Positions 28,783 to 37,109 of a stretch of 64,000 nucleotides of DNA are shown piece after piece. The stretch comes from Acetobacter ghanensis. Lineage in GTDB: Bacteria > Pseudomonadota > Alphaproteobacteria > Acetobacterales > Acetobacteraceae. The notes under the pieces are model-generated. The model ran no database searches. It was not told the origin of the DNA and saw only the letters and a list, made by a program, of their open reading frames with translations. A program made the position numbers and the translations under genes. How positions within the stretch are numbered: position 1 is the stretch's first letter; each line of letters opens with the position of its first letter. Where the stretch lies: contig NZ_LN609302.1 of the NCBI RefSeq assembly GCF_001499675.1, forward strand, positions 1,525,896-1,589,895, written 5' to 3'.

Positions 28783-29840
28783 TGAATCTTGATGAGCGGC
28801 TGGACCGGATTGCCAATCGGGCGCTGGAACTGGAAGCGCATCTGGCAAGTGGGCTGAGCGGAGATGCCTTTACGCAGGCATCCCGCGAATATGCGGAAAT
28901 CGAACCAGTTGTTGCCCGGATTAATGAGCTGCGCGCAACAGAGCAGGGCATTACACAGGCTGAAGCTCTCTTGTCCGACCCGGAAATGCAGGAGCTTGCG
29001 GGGGAAGAACTAGCAGAGCTTCGCCAACGCCTGCCCGGGTTGCAGCGGGAGGTCCGCTTGGCGCTGCTGCCCAAAGACGTGGCGGATGAACGCAGCGCTA
29101 TTCTGGAAGTGCGTCCGGCTGCTGGGGGGGATGAAGCCGCTTTGTTCGCGGCTGAACTGTTTGACCTGTATCGCCGTTACGCAGACCTTAAGGGCTGGCG
29201 CTTTACCGTTATGGATTATGACGAGAGCGAGCTGGGTGGCCTACGGTGCGGCATTGCCGAAATTAATGGCAAGAGTGTTTTTGCTCGCCTCAAATACGAA
29301 TCTGGCGTGCATAGGGTCCAGCGTGTTCCGGCAACAGAGGCTCAGGGACGTATTCATACCTCCACGGTTACGGTCGCCGTGCTGCCAGAGGCAGAAGAGG
29401 TGGATGTCACAATTAACGAGACAGAATTGCGGATCGATGTCTTTCGTGCGTCCGGTGCTGGTGGTCAGCATGTGAACAAAACCGAAAGTGCGGTGCGTAT
29501 CACTCATTTGCCGACAGGCATTGTCGTGTCCATGCAGGAAGAAAAAAGCCAGCATAAGAACCGTGCCAAGGCGATGAAAATTCTGCGTGCGCGTCTGTAC
29601 GAGCGCGAGCGTGAGCAGGCTCATGCCAGTCGTGCGGCCGATCGGCGCTCTCAGGTTGGTACGGGGGATAGGTCTGAGCGGATACGGACGTATAATTTTC
29701 CACAAGGGCGGGTTACAGACCACCGCATTAATCTGACGTTGTATAAGATTGACCGCGTGATGCTGGGTGAGCTGGATGAATTTGTGGATGCGTTAACGCA
29801 GGAGGAGCAGGCGGCTCTTCTGGCGGACGCTGGATTCTAG
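28782..29840 (+). CDS. prfA: Peptide chain release factor 1 (RF1)
   Basis: RF1 reads UAA and UAG stop codons. In 352 aa it has the codon-recognition tripeptide PAT (VPATEAQGR), which separates it from RF2 (SPF), and the catalytic GGQ loop ([12 protein letters not shown]), the Gln of which is methylated by PrmC. It is translationally coupled to hisS. The modifying enzyme prmC follows, but only after an antisense gene. Confidence 0.97.
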   Translation: MNLDERLDRIANRALELEAHLASGLSGDAFTQASREYAEIEPVVARINELRATEQGITQAEALLSDPEMQELAGEELAELRQRLPGLQREVRLALLPKDVADERSAILEVRPAAGGDEAALFAAELFDLYRRYADLKGWRFTVMDYDESELGGLRCGIAEINGKSVFARLKYESGVHRVQRVPATEAQGRIHTSTVTVAVLPEAEEVDVTINETELRIDVFRASGAGGQHVNKTESAVRITHLPTGIVVSMQEEKSQHKNRAKAMKILRARLYEREREQAHASRAADRRSQVGTGDRSERIRTYNFPQGRVTDHRINLTLYKIDRVMLGELDEFVDALTQEEQAALLADAGF

Positions 29841-29846
29841 TTTTAT

Positions 29847-30317
29847 TCAGCTAATGGGGGCGGAGCACACTTCGCCCCGACCGGGCAGGCGCTCTGCTGC
29901 TTCTGGCGCCTGAGGGTCGATCAGGAAAAAGTCGGTAAATCCATCGGACCCCAACGCATCAAAATGATGTCCGTCCGGGTTATGTAAAATGCCACTACTG
30001 CTGACCTCATGGGTTTCTGCCCGACCATCTGGCGTGCGAATGGTAATTTCTCCACACAATGTGTAGGTATGGTCCAGTCGGCCCTGAGGGGTGGCAATGC
30101 GCACGGTTTTGTAGCGTGTGCTGTCATCCAGCCGAAAGACGGATGCCAGTCTGCCGTCCAGATAAATGCGGGAGACTTCGGAAATTTCCATGTCAGCTTT
30201 TTCGTCCGTCACCGTAAACTCTCCCGCCAGAGCAGGACGCACGGACATAGACAGCGCAGAGATGGCTGCCATGAATGCAAAAGTCCGAAGAGGCAATAAA
30301 AAGCTGGAAATAGGCAT
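29847..30317 (-). CDS. Hypothetical exported protein between prfA and prmC
   Basis: A 156-aa protein with a signal peptide (residues ~1-31, hydrophobic FAFMAAISALSMSVRPALA, cleavage plausible after ALA). The mature part is acidic, with two Cys (LCGEI and EVCSAP) about 95 residues apart in sequence order and no motif I recognise. It lies on the minus strand between prfA and prmC, ending 6 nt after prfA and starting 28 nt from prmC. Coding potential is supported by the signal peptide and the full use of the gap. Function unknown. Confidence 0.7.
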   Translation of the reverse strand: MPISSFLLPLRTFAFMAAISALSMSVRPALAGEFTVTDEKADMEISEVSRIYLDGRLASVFRLDDSTRYKTVRIATPQGRLDHTYTLCGEITIRTPDGRAETHEVSSSGILHNPDGHHFDALGSDGFTDFFLIDPQAPEAAERLPGRGEVCSAPIS

Positions 30318-30345
30318 TGATGTGCGGATCAGGTAATTTGTTGAA

Positions 30346-31248
30346 ATGATACTTCAAAGCAAAGCAGAAAATGCGGCTTCTCACCAGTCAATACAGGACC
30401 TACTGGTCCGCGGGACGGCACTTTTGCGCGATGCTGGGGTGGAAAATCCGCGTAGGGAGGCGCGTCTGCTGCTGCAATACGCATTGGGCCTGACGCCAGA
30501 GGCTCTGTTGGCCATGTCCCCGCGGGAGGTTGTCGCGGCTGAACCGTTCTTGGCGTGGGTCGGTCGGCGGGCGCAGCACGAACCGTTTGCGTATATTACT
30601 GGGAGCAAGGGCTTCTGGAGTCTGGAGCTTGGGGTGTCCCCTGCATCTCTTGTGCCTCGTGGAGATACGGAAACGTTGATTGCCGCTTTGCTGGACCATT
30701 GCCCGGACCACAATGCGGAACTGTCATTTCTGGATATGGGGACGGGGTCAGGGTGTATTCTGCTTGCGGCTTTGGCGGAGTATCCGAACGCTTGGGGGCT
30801 TGGCGTGGACATTCATCCCGCTGCCGCCATGCTGGCACGTAGTAATGCCCAGCGTTGCAATATGGCGCAGCGGGCATTGATTATGGCCGGGCAGTGGGGC
30901 GAAGCTCTGCGTGCAGGAACTCGCTTTGACGTCGTATTTAGCAACCCACCTTATATTCCCACCGCAGACCTGGATGATCTGATGGAGGAGGTGAGGGCGC
31001 ATGAGCCCGTGCGTGCGCTTGATGGTGGGGCGGATGGTCTGGATGCCTATCGGTATTTGTGCAGCCAACTGCCACTATGGCTGAGTGAACAAGGGATTGG
31101 CATTTTTGAAATCGGCATAAGGCAGGATGCGGCATTGCGGGCCATTGCCGGGCAGAATGGGCTGGATGTTGTGCAGATTGTGCCAGATCTGGCAGGTATT
31201 CCGCGCAGTGTTGTGCTGCGTCAGAGTGAGCCATCTGCCAGAATATAA
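30346..31248 (+). CDS. prmC: Peptide chain release factor N5-glutamine methyltransferase PrmC
   Basis: PrmC (HemK) methylates the Gln of the GGQ motif of release factors, raising termination efficiency. The 300-aa protein has the N-terminal helical domain (LLRDAGVENPRREARLLL), ITGSKGFWSLELGVSPASLVPRGDTE, motif I LDMGTGSGC and the catalytic NPPY near residue 203. The start is ATG 30346. The antisense gene immediately upstream means prmC must have its own promoter within about 28 nt plus the antisense ORF, or be read through from prfA. Confidence 0.95.
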   Translation: MILQSKAENAASHQSIQDLLVRGTALLRDAGVENPRREARLLLQYALGLTPEALLAMSPREVVAAEPFLAWVGRRAQHEPFAYITGSKGFWSLELGVSPASLVPRGDTETLIAALLDHCPDHNAELSFLDMGTGSGCILLAALAEYPNAWGLGVDIHPAAAMLARSNAQRCNMAQRALIMAGQWGEALRAGTRFDVVFSNPPYIPTADLDDLMEEVRAHEPVRALDGGADGLDAYRYLCSQLPLWLSEQGIGIFEIGIRQDAALRAIAGQNGLDVVQIVPDLAGIPRSVVLRQSEPSARI

Positions 31249-31312
31249 AAAAACCGGTTGGCTTTGTGGGTTCGCGTTGTTATTATCGCAAAGCTCAGTC
31301 CTGCGGCAGAAT

Positions 31313-31331
31313 GCAGATTAATAAAATCTGC
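31313..31331. repeat. Small inverted repeat between prmC and the DUF4167 gene
   Basis: GCAGATT (31313-31319) and AATCTGC (31325-31331) flank AATAA. There is no T-run. The surrounding 248-nt gap also holds GGGCTTTT and AAAAGCCC about 35 nt apart and must contain the promoter of the DUF4167 gene, but no clear -35/-10 pair is seen. Confidence 0.35.
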
Positions 31332-31496
31332 CACGGTGGATGAGCGGTAAGGGCTTTTCTTCCGGCGATAAAAACAGATTGCCTCCAAAAGCCCATTCCG
31401 AAAAAACAATTCGGCCTTCATTCAGGAACATGCCTTTTGTATCGGACTGTTTCTTCATGCAAAGTGCCATGAACAGGAAAGCACTGTGATAAACCC

Positions 31497-31940
31497 ATGA
31501 ATGTAAAACGGATGCGTACCAGACACCATCGTTCCAACGGGAGCAATGGAGCGTCCAGGCAGTTGAATGGCCAGATTCCCATGAATCGGAATCATGTTTT
31601 TGACAGTCATGGCCCCGATGTGCGGGTCAGAGGCACAGCGCAGCAGCTTTTTGAAAAATATCTTCAGCTTGGCCGCGATGCAACGGGCAGTGGTGACCGT
31701 GTTGCGGCAGAAGCGTACTTCCAGCACGCCGAACATTATTTTCGTATTCTGAACGCTATGGCGCAGGCCGCGCAGCAAAGCCAGCAGGAACGCGCAGAGC
31801 GTCAGGCTGCCCGGCAGCAGCGGGTGGCAGCGACGACTTCCGAGGATGAGGAAGCCGGGCAGGCAGACACAGATAATGAGGCCTCTGGCGAACCCAAAGA
31901 CCTTTCTTCCGAGCCGCAGCCGGAATTGTCAGAAGGCTGA
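31497..31940 (+). CDS. DUF4167 domain protein
   Basis: A 147-aa protein of a family restricted largely to Alphaproteobacteria and regularly found beside prmC. The conserved part is residues ~10-95: basic N-terminus with HRSNGSNG, then VFDSHGPDVRVRGTAQQLFEKYLQLGRDA, GDRVAAEAYFQHAEHYFRI. The tail is Gln/Glu-rich and disordered. The basic start suggests RNA or nucleic-acid contact, but function is unknown. Confidence 0.9.
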   Translation: MNVKRMRTRHHRSNGSNGASRQLNGQIPMNRNHVFDSHGPDVRVRGTAQQLFEKYLQLGRDATGSGDRVAAEAYFQHAEHYFRILNAMAQAAQQSQQERAERQAARQQRVAATTSEDEEAGQADTDNEASGEPKDLSSEPQPELSEG

Positions 31941-32087
31941 TTCTGGCGCGTCCTGTATTCGCTCTGTTGCCATGACACGTATGGCGCAGAGTGGAGCAGG
32001 GTGTTTTATGTTTTAAAACAGAACGCACAAATTCCCTGCTTGGGAACGCCCAAGAGGTAAAATGATTGCCTGAATTTTCAAGGGAAT

Positions 32088-32162
32088 TGGTAGCGGCGGA
32101 AGGATTTGAACCTCCGACCAAGGGATTATGATTCCCCTGCTCTACCACTGAGCTACGCCGCC
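32088..32162 (-). tRNA. tRNA-Met (anticodon CAT, elongator type)
   Basis: 75 nt including the encoded CCA. Acceptor GGCGGCG/CGCCGCT (first pair G-T), D arm AGCTCAGTGGTAGAGC, anticodon stem GGGGA/TCCCT with loop ATCATAA (anticodon CAT), T arm GGAGG/CCTTC with TTCAAAT. The anticodon arm sequence is that of alphaproteobacterial elongator tRNA-Met. A CAT-anticodon Ile2 tRNA is the alternative. Confidence 0.93.
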
Positions 32163-32258
32163 ATTGGTTGGTGGCGGTTATGTATCCGTTTCGCAGGGGG
32201 GCGTCAATCCACCTTATTCGTTTTTTTGCAAAAAACTGAATGTTTGGTGGGGATTGGC

Positions 32259-32717
32259 TTATTCGCTCAGGTTGCCCGCTCCAAAAATATAGTTGCTGAC
32301 CTGCTGTTCCAGGCTGGATGGTTCCAATGTGTGGGGCAGCATCTGCCCAGCCTGCGCAAAGGTGGTGGCCTTACCCGGTTCAATCATCAGAGCATTCTCG
32401 GAGGAGAGTGTGCTGCTGCTGATTGTGAGGGTGCTGTCCGTGGGGAGGTGTAGCGCACCATCCAGTTGGAAGCGAACAATGGCCATTTGTGAGGCGGGGT
32501 CGAGGATAATGGCCGCAACACGCCCAACTTTTACACCGGCAATGTCTACATCCGCACCGCGTGCCAGACCATTGGCGGAGACAAATCTGGCTGTGAGTTC
32601 GTACGAAGTTTTCCCCGGTGTTTTTTGCGTGTTGCTGGCATAAACACCAAACCCGGTTGCCGCAGCCAGAACCAGAGTGCTGCAAATAATCGCGCCTATA
32701 TGGTTTTGTCGGCTCAT
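32259..32717 (-). CDS. MlaD-family (MCE domain) lipid transport protein
   Basis: A 152-aa protein with an N-terminal membrane anchor (HIGAIICSTLVLAAATGFGVYA) and one MCE domain (SYELTARFVSANGLARGADVDIAGVKVGRV). MlaD hexamers carry phospholipids between inner and outer membranes as part of an ABC complex. The usual partners mlaE and mlaF are not adjacent, so this is a separate locus, as sometimes seen in Alphaproteobacteria. It ends 96 nt from the tRNA-Met and is divergent from uppP. Confidence 0.88.
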   Translation of the reverse strand: MSRQNHIGAIICSTLVLAAATGFGVYASNTQKTPGKTSYELTARFVSANGLARGADVDIAGVKVGRVAAIILDPASQMAIVRFQLDGALHLPTDSTLTISSSTLSSENALMIEPGKATTFAQAGQMLPHTLEPSSLEQQVSNYIFGAGNLSE

Positions 32718-32848
32718 GGAGCGTTACGACCTCTTATCAGAAATGTGTGCGTGCGTAGAAAGTAAAGAAGACGAAATCCTTGCAGCACTTAGGCGCATGG
32801 TGCAAGGACAGCAGTAAGATTTCAGACAGTTTGGAACCCTACACCTAC

Positions 32849-33697
32849 ATGTCTCTTTTTCAGGCACTTATCATGGCCCTGCTTCAGGGCGCTACAGAAC
32901 TGTTTCCTGTCAGCAGCCTTGGACATGCTGTTGTCCTGCCAGCTTTGCTGCACTGGTCGTATGACCTGCATGACCCAACATTTCTGCCGTTTCTGGTTAT
33001 GCTGCATATGGGGACCTCTGTCGCCCTGCTGATTTTTTTCTGGCAGGACTGGCTGGCTCTGTTCAAAGGCGCATTCGGGTCGTTTGGGCATCGCATCCAG
33101 TTGGAAAGTCTGCATATTTTATGGCTGATATGCCTTGCTACCGTTCCGGCGGTTATTATTGGGGGCGTGTTTGAACATTGGTTGCGCAGTGTTTTTGGTT
33201 CCGCATCGTCTGCTGCCTTATTCCTGTTCCTGAATGGTATCCTGCTGCTGGTTGTTGAAAAGCTGCGTGGCAGCGTGGTGCGGCGGGAGGTGCGGTACCT
33301 GGCCAGCCTGACATCGCGGGATGCTCTGTTTATCGGGTTTTTTCAGTGTTTTGCGTTTTTCCCCGGTCTTTCTCGTTCCGGGGCCACGATCTGTGGGGGG
33401 CTGCTCCGTGGTCTGCACCATGATGCGGCCGCAAAATTTTCGTTCCTCATGGCACAGCCGGTTATTATCGCGGCCACCGTGCGTGAGGCATTTAAAATGC
33501 GCCATGCCCCTATAGATCCGGCACAGTTGCACATAGCCATGCTGGCGGCGGTTGTGTCTGGCGTTACAGCATTGGCGAGTACGGCGTTTTTGATGCGTTA
33601 TTTCCGTCGGCACGATAGCTGGGCGCTGTCTCCATTCGCCTGGTATTGCATGGTTGCAGGAGGGGCAGCATTCCTGATGTTCCACTTCGCAGGTTAA
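32849..33697 (+). CDS. uppP: Undecaprenyl-diphosphate phosphatase UppP (BacA)
   Basis: A polytopic 282-aa membrane phosphatase that recycles undecaprenyl diphosphate for cell-wall and polysaccharide synthesis and gives bacitracin resistance. The family motif appears at residues 13-26 as QGATELFPVSSLGH with the catalytic Glu17, and the second motif as PGLSRSGAT. The frame is open from 32780, but ATG 32849 gives the canonical N-terminus. The gap to the divergent mlaD-like gene is 131 nt. Confidence 0.94.
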   Translation: MSLFQALIMALLQGATELFPVSSLGHAVVLPALLHWSYDLHDPTFLPFLVMLHMGTSVALLIFFWQDWLALFKGAFGSFGHRIQLESLHILWLICLATVPAVIIGGVFEHWLRSVFGSASSAALFLFLNGILLLVVEKLRGSVVRREVRYLASLTSRDALFIGFFQCFAFFPGLSRSGATICGGLLRGLHHDAAAKFSFLMAQPVIIAATVREAFKMRHAPIDPAQLHIAMLAAVVSGVTALASTAFLMRYFRRHDSWALSPFAWYCMVAGGAAFLMFHFAG

Positions 33698-33701
33698 GCG
33701 G

Positions 33702-35228
33702 GTGGACAGAATGAAAAAGGCCAGCGCTCCCGTGCGCCGCAAGACGCTTGCGCGCATAAAGCTAGAAAACGGTCGGCAGCGTCTGAAAAAAACGCTGGGC
33801 CCCTTGCAATTAACCATGCTGGGCGTGGGGTCCACCATTGGTGCTGGCATTTATGTCATGACTGGCACCGCGGCCGCAGATTATGCGGGGCCGTCCATTC
33901 TGCTGTCTTTTATTGTTGCCGGGGTTGCCTGCCTTTTTACCGCACTGTCTTACGCAGAGCTGGCGTCTGTCATGCCTGTGTCAGGCTCTGCGTATACTTA
34001 CGCTTATGTCTCCATGGGGGAAGGCTGGGCGTGGGCTGTTGGTTGGCTGCTTTTACTAGAATATGGCATTTCGTGCGCAGGGGTGGCGGCAGGATTTTCC
34101 GGCTATGCGGCCAGTCTGCTGGAAGACTTGGGTGTGCATGTTCCGCCCGCGTTGCATACCACAACCCTCGGCGTCATTTACGAAGGTGCTAACCGGCACA
34201 TAGTGGGGCACTGGCAGGGCGACCTGCTCGGAGCATTTTCCATTCTGGTTGTTACGGCCCTACTGATTGTGGGGGTGCGGGAATCTTTTAAAATCAATTC
34301 CCTTATTGTCGCTCTTAAGGTCGGGGTGCTGGCAATTTTTGTTGCGCTGGGCATCTGGCAGTTGCACCCGGCTTACTGGGTGCCGTTTATCCCGCCTTAT
34401 GAGGGGGGATTCCGGTATGGTTTGCCTGGTATTTTTCGGGCTGCTTCAGTTATCTTTTTTGCATATGTCGGGTTCGAGGCCGTTTCCACCGCAGCGGCAG
34501 AAGCCAAAAACCCCAGACGGGATGTGCCAGTGGGGATCGTGCTCTCATTGGTGATCTGTACAGCGGTTTATATGGTGGTTGCTGCGGTGCTCATTGGGGT
34601 TGTGCCGTGGCAGACGCTGGATGTGGCGGACCCCTTGGCTGTTGCAGTTAATGCCATGCATCAGCCGTGGCTGGCTCTGTTTGTCAAAATTGGTGCGGTA
34701 ATTGGGCTTTGCTCTGTGCTAATGGGGCTGCTGTATGCCCAGAGCCGCATCTTTTTCGCCATGGCGGAGGATGGGCTGCTATTTTCCGTTTTTTCTCGTT
34801 TGCACGCTCGGTATCATACGCCATGGATTGGCAGCATTGTGCTGGGGGTGGTTGTGGCTCTGGCAACCGCTACGCTTCCCATCGATATTATTGGGGATCT
34901 GGTCAGTCTGGGTACGGCCACAGCCTTTGGCATTGTCTGTTTTACCGTTATTTGGATGCGCAATACCGCGCCCGATTATGAGCGGCCTTTTATGGTGCCG
35001 TTTGGCGGGTTTACTGTGCGCGGAGTGTGGATAGGCTATGTGCCCCTGCTAGGCATGGTCTTTTGCGGCTTTATGGTCGCGCCTCTGTGTGGTGACATGT
35101 TTCTGGCGCTTAAGGGCGGAGACCCGGTGCCAGCATTGCTGTTGCTGGTTTATACGCTGTGCGGGTGGGGCTGCTACCGCTTTTACGGCAAGCATAACTC
35201 CCGTCTGGGGCGGGAGCAGCGTGGCTGA
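33702..35228 (+). CDS. APC-family amino acid permease (YfnA/CAT type)
   Basis: A 508-aa transporter with 12 or more predicted helices. The N-terminal signature LGVGSTIGAGIYVMTG near residue 40 and FFAYVGFEAVSTAAAEAKNPRRDVP near 256 identify the cationic amino-acid/YfnA branch of the APC superfamily. Substrate not predictable. GTG 33702 is the first start after the uppP stop; ATG 33711 (fourth codon), with GGGTGG just upstream, is equally likely. It follows uppP by 4 nt, so they are co-transcribed. Confidence 0.9.
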   Translation: MDRMKKASAPVRRKTLARIKLENGRQRLKKTLGPLQLTMLGVGSTIGAGIYVMTGTAAADYAGPSILLSFIVAGVACLFTALSYAELASVMPVSGSAYTYAYVSMGEGWAWAVGWLLLLEYGISCAGVAAGFSGYAASLLEDLGVHVPPALHTTTLGVIYEGANRHIVGHWQGDLLGAFSILVVTALLIVGVRESFKINSLIVALKVGVLAIFVALGIWQLHPAYWVPFIPPYEGGFRYGLPGIFRAASVIFFAYVGFEAVSTAAAEAKNPRRDVPVGIVLSLVICTAVYMVVAAVLIGVVPWQTLDVADPLAVAVNAMHQPWLALFVKIGAVIGLCSVLMGLLYAQSRIFFAMAEDGLLFSVFSRLHARYHTPWIGSIVLGVVVALATATLPIDIIGDLVSLGTATAFGIVCFTVIWMRNTAPDYERPFMVPFGGFTVRGVWIGYVPLLGMVFCGFMVAPLCGDMFLALKGGDPVPALLLLVYTLCGWGCYRFYGKHNSRLGREQRG

Positions 35229-35233
35229 CGGTT

Positions 35234-36307
35234 TCAGTCGTTGAGGGGGTAAGAGGCCAGAAGTTTTTTCTGGGCACGCCACAGGCGTAATCCGTGCCAC
35301 AGGTTTGTCGGTTTCCAGCCAGCAGCCTTGTTTTTGGCCCCAATGCGGTAGCTTTCCCGATAATGGTGGAACTGCGCCACATAGGCCTCGCGTAGGGTGG
35401 TTTTGGCATCCCATATATGAATGGCTTCTGCCCCCACGCCATTGATTTCTATGATTTCAAAATTTTTGCCGAGGGACAGGTCTTCGACCGAGCGGAATTT
35501 AAGATCAATGCGCCCGAAGTAAAAATCGGGAATGTCCTGCATGATCCGGTCAATCTGTGCGGTCAGTTCTGGAGTAATGTCCGGGATACCGTTGCGAAAA
35601 ACCGCCCCCTTGCAATGATTGCCAGCAAAGACAAGTTCCAGCGTTTCGCCCTTGGCGGGGATGGTGTTCAGGCAATGTTGCAGGCGCGGAGTGTAAATGT
35701 GCAGCACCTTACTTGTACGCACATCCTGTTTAAGTAAATCCAGAACGGTATCCCGCCCGTTGCCGGTTAGAAAAGGGATGTCTTTGTAGGTGAGGGAGGT
35801 CAGGCGGCCTGTGGGTTCGTCTGGATGGCGGATGTAAAAAAGTCCGGCTTCGTGTGGCCATGTAATCAGTTTTTGAACAACAAGGCTGATATTGCGGGGG
35901 AAGGATGCGCAGACCTGCGCCAGTTCCTCCTGTGTGTGTACCAGCTTAACACCCGTGCCGTTGCACCCGATGTCTGGTTTTACAACAACGGGAAACGCCA
36001 GATTTTTGGAGCGCATGGCACGTGTGGCATCCGCCAGATCATTGCTGCCAGTTGTAAAGGTGGCATACGGCGCAATCCACTGCTGTGCATAGGGGCCAGC
36101 CATATCTAGCAGTTCGCTCTTTTTTTCTCCACACAGGCCGCCGGTTGTTATGCGTGGGTTGGCCGCCGTAGGGAGTGTGACATCCCGATAGCGCAGCCCC
36201 AGCAGAATCCAGTAGGCGACAACAGGGGTGTAAAAAACCCAGCGAGGCCAGAATTCAAACAGGGAAAGCGGGTTGGGCTGTTTGTCGTGTGGGGAGGCAG
36301 GGAGCAT
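35234..36307 (-). CDS. ATP-grasp domain protein, membrane-associated
   Basis: A 357-aa protein. The N-terminus has one hydrophobic stretch (FEFWPRWVFYTPVVAYWILLGLRY), followed by an ATP-grasp fold: FPVVVKPDIGCNGTGVKLV (the glycine-rich ATP loop) and later FYFGRIDLKFRSVED and FEIIEINGVGAEAIHIWD with Mg-binding acidic residues. ATP-grasp enzymes join a carboxylate to an amine or thiol through an acyl-phosphate. It resembles D-Ala-D-Ala-ligase-like proteins only in the fold, so no substrate is assigned. It starts 2 nt after the DedA stop, so the pair is coupled. The open frame extends 30 codons upstream into dedA. Confidence 0.8.
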   Translation of the reverse strand: MLPASPHDKQPNPLSLFEFWPRWVFYTPVVAYWILLGLRYRDVTLPTAANPRITTGGLCGEKKSELLDMAGPYAQQWIAPYATFTTGSNDLADATRAMRSKNLAFPVVVKPDIGCNGTGVKLVHTQEELAQVCASFPRNISLVVQKLITWPHEAGLFYIRHPDEPTGRLTSLTYKDIPFLTGNGRDTVLDLLKQDVRTSKVLHIYTPRLQHCLNTIPAKGETLELVFAGNHCKGAVFRNGIPDITPELTAQIDRIMQDIPDFYFGRIDLKFRSVEDLSLGKNFEIIEINGVGAEAIHIWDAKTTLREAYVAQFHHYRESYRIGAKNKAAGWKPTNLWHGLRLWRAQKKLLASYPLND

Positions 36308-36309
36308 GG

Positions 36310-36876
36310 TCACATCTTGCGTTTTTGGGTGCGCGCAACCAGTCGCCCCATAAGAATGATAACAATAACAAAACCGGCAATACCAACCCAGCGCCATGCA
36401 CCAAGGTGAGCCAGCAGCACACCACCAATTCGGAGGGAGAGCATGAAGAGCGCAGTCGTCCAGATTAACGTGGCGCAGGTGGTTGCCGCCGTAAAAACAG
36501 GAAGGCCAGCCCGAAAAAAACCGCAGGCAGTATAAAGCGGCAGGCGTGTGCCCGGTACAAAGCGGCTGATGAATACAACCTTAAACAGGTTTTTGTTGAG
36601 CCAGGATTGTTGAGCCTGCGCGGAGGGAACCGTAATCCACCGTTGTGCGGGTGGCCATTTGGCAGCGAGTGCACCCAACCCATAAAGCCCCACATCGCCT
36701 ACAACAATGCCACAATAGAGGGCGATCAAGGCAACTGGAATGCTGATTGTGTGGAGGTGGACCTGAATGGCGGTAATGACGGTTGCCGCATCTTCCAGCA
36801 CAAAAGTGGCCAGAATAACAATCAGAACCTGCAGGAGGGGTTGTGAAGCTGTGATTTCCAGAAAATGGTCAAGCAC
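36310..36876 (-). CDS. DedA family membrane protein
   Basis: A 188-aa polytopic protein of the DedA/VTT (SNARE-associated) family, members of which are thought to flip polyprenyl-phosphate or phospholipids. The family motif is seen as FISRFVPGTRLPLYTACGFFRAG, with the essential Arg in FVPGTR, and an acidic residue is seen in VLEDAATVI and VVGDVGLY. It heads a two-gene unit with the ATP-grasp gene. Together with uppP nearby this suggests envelope lipid-carrier work (inference). Confidence 0.88.
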   Translation of the reverse strand: MLDHFLEITASQPLLQVLIVILATFVLEDAATVITAIQVHLHTISIPVALIALYCGIVVGDVGLYGLGALAAKWPPAQRWITVPSAQAQQSWLNKNLFKVVFISRFVPGTRLPLYTACGFFRAGLPVFTAATTCATLIWTTALFMLSLRIGGVLLAHLGAWRWVGIAGFVIVIILMGRLVARTQKRKM

Positions 36877-37109
36877 AACGGGGCCTAGTCTCCAATGCGG
36901 CAGGTCTGTTCAGTTTACGCTCAGAACATGCGGCAACAGGCTCTTTTGCGCGGCGTCTGTCAAGCATTGGGGCTTTATGTCGCCCAAAAAACGCACTCTG
37001 CGGTTAGCTCAATTGAGGCATGGATTAAAGAGTAAAGCACAGCCTGACAGACGTGCAAAAGCAGGATACGCTGTATATCCCGTGTCGTCTGCAAAGCGGA
37101 TTTTGCCTC

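Noticed and set aside
37005-37040. tRNA-like segment (GGTTAGCTCAATTGAGG)
   Set aside because: Only a D-arm-like stretch; there is no matching acceptor, anticodon or T arm.
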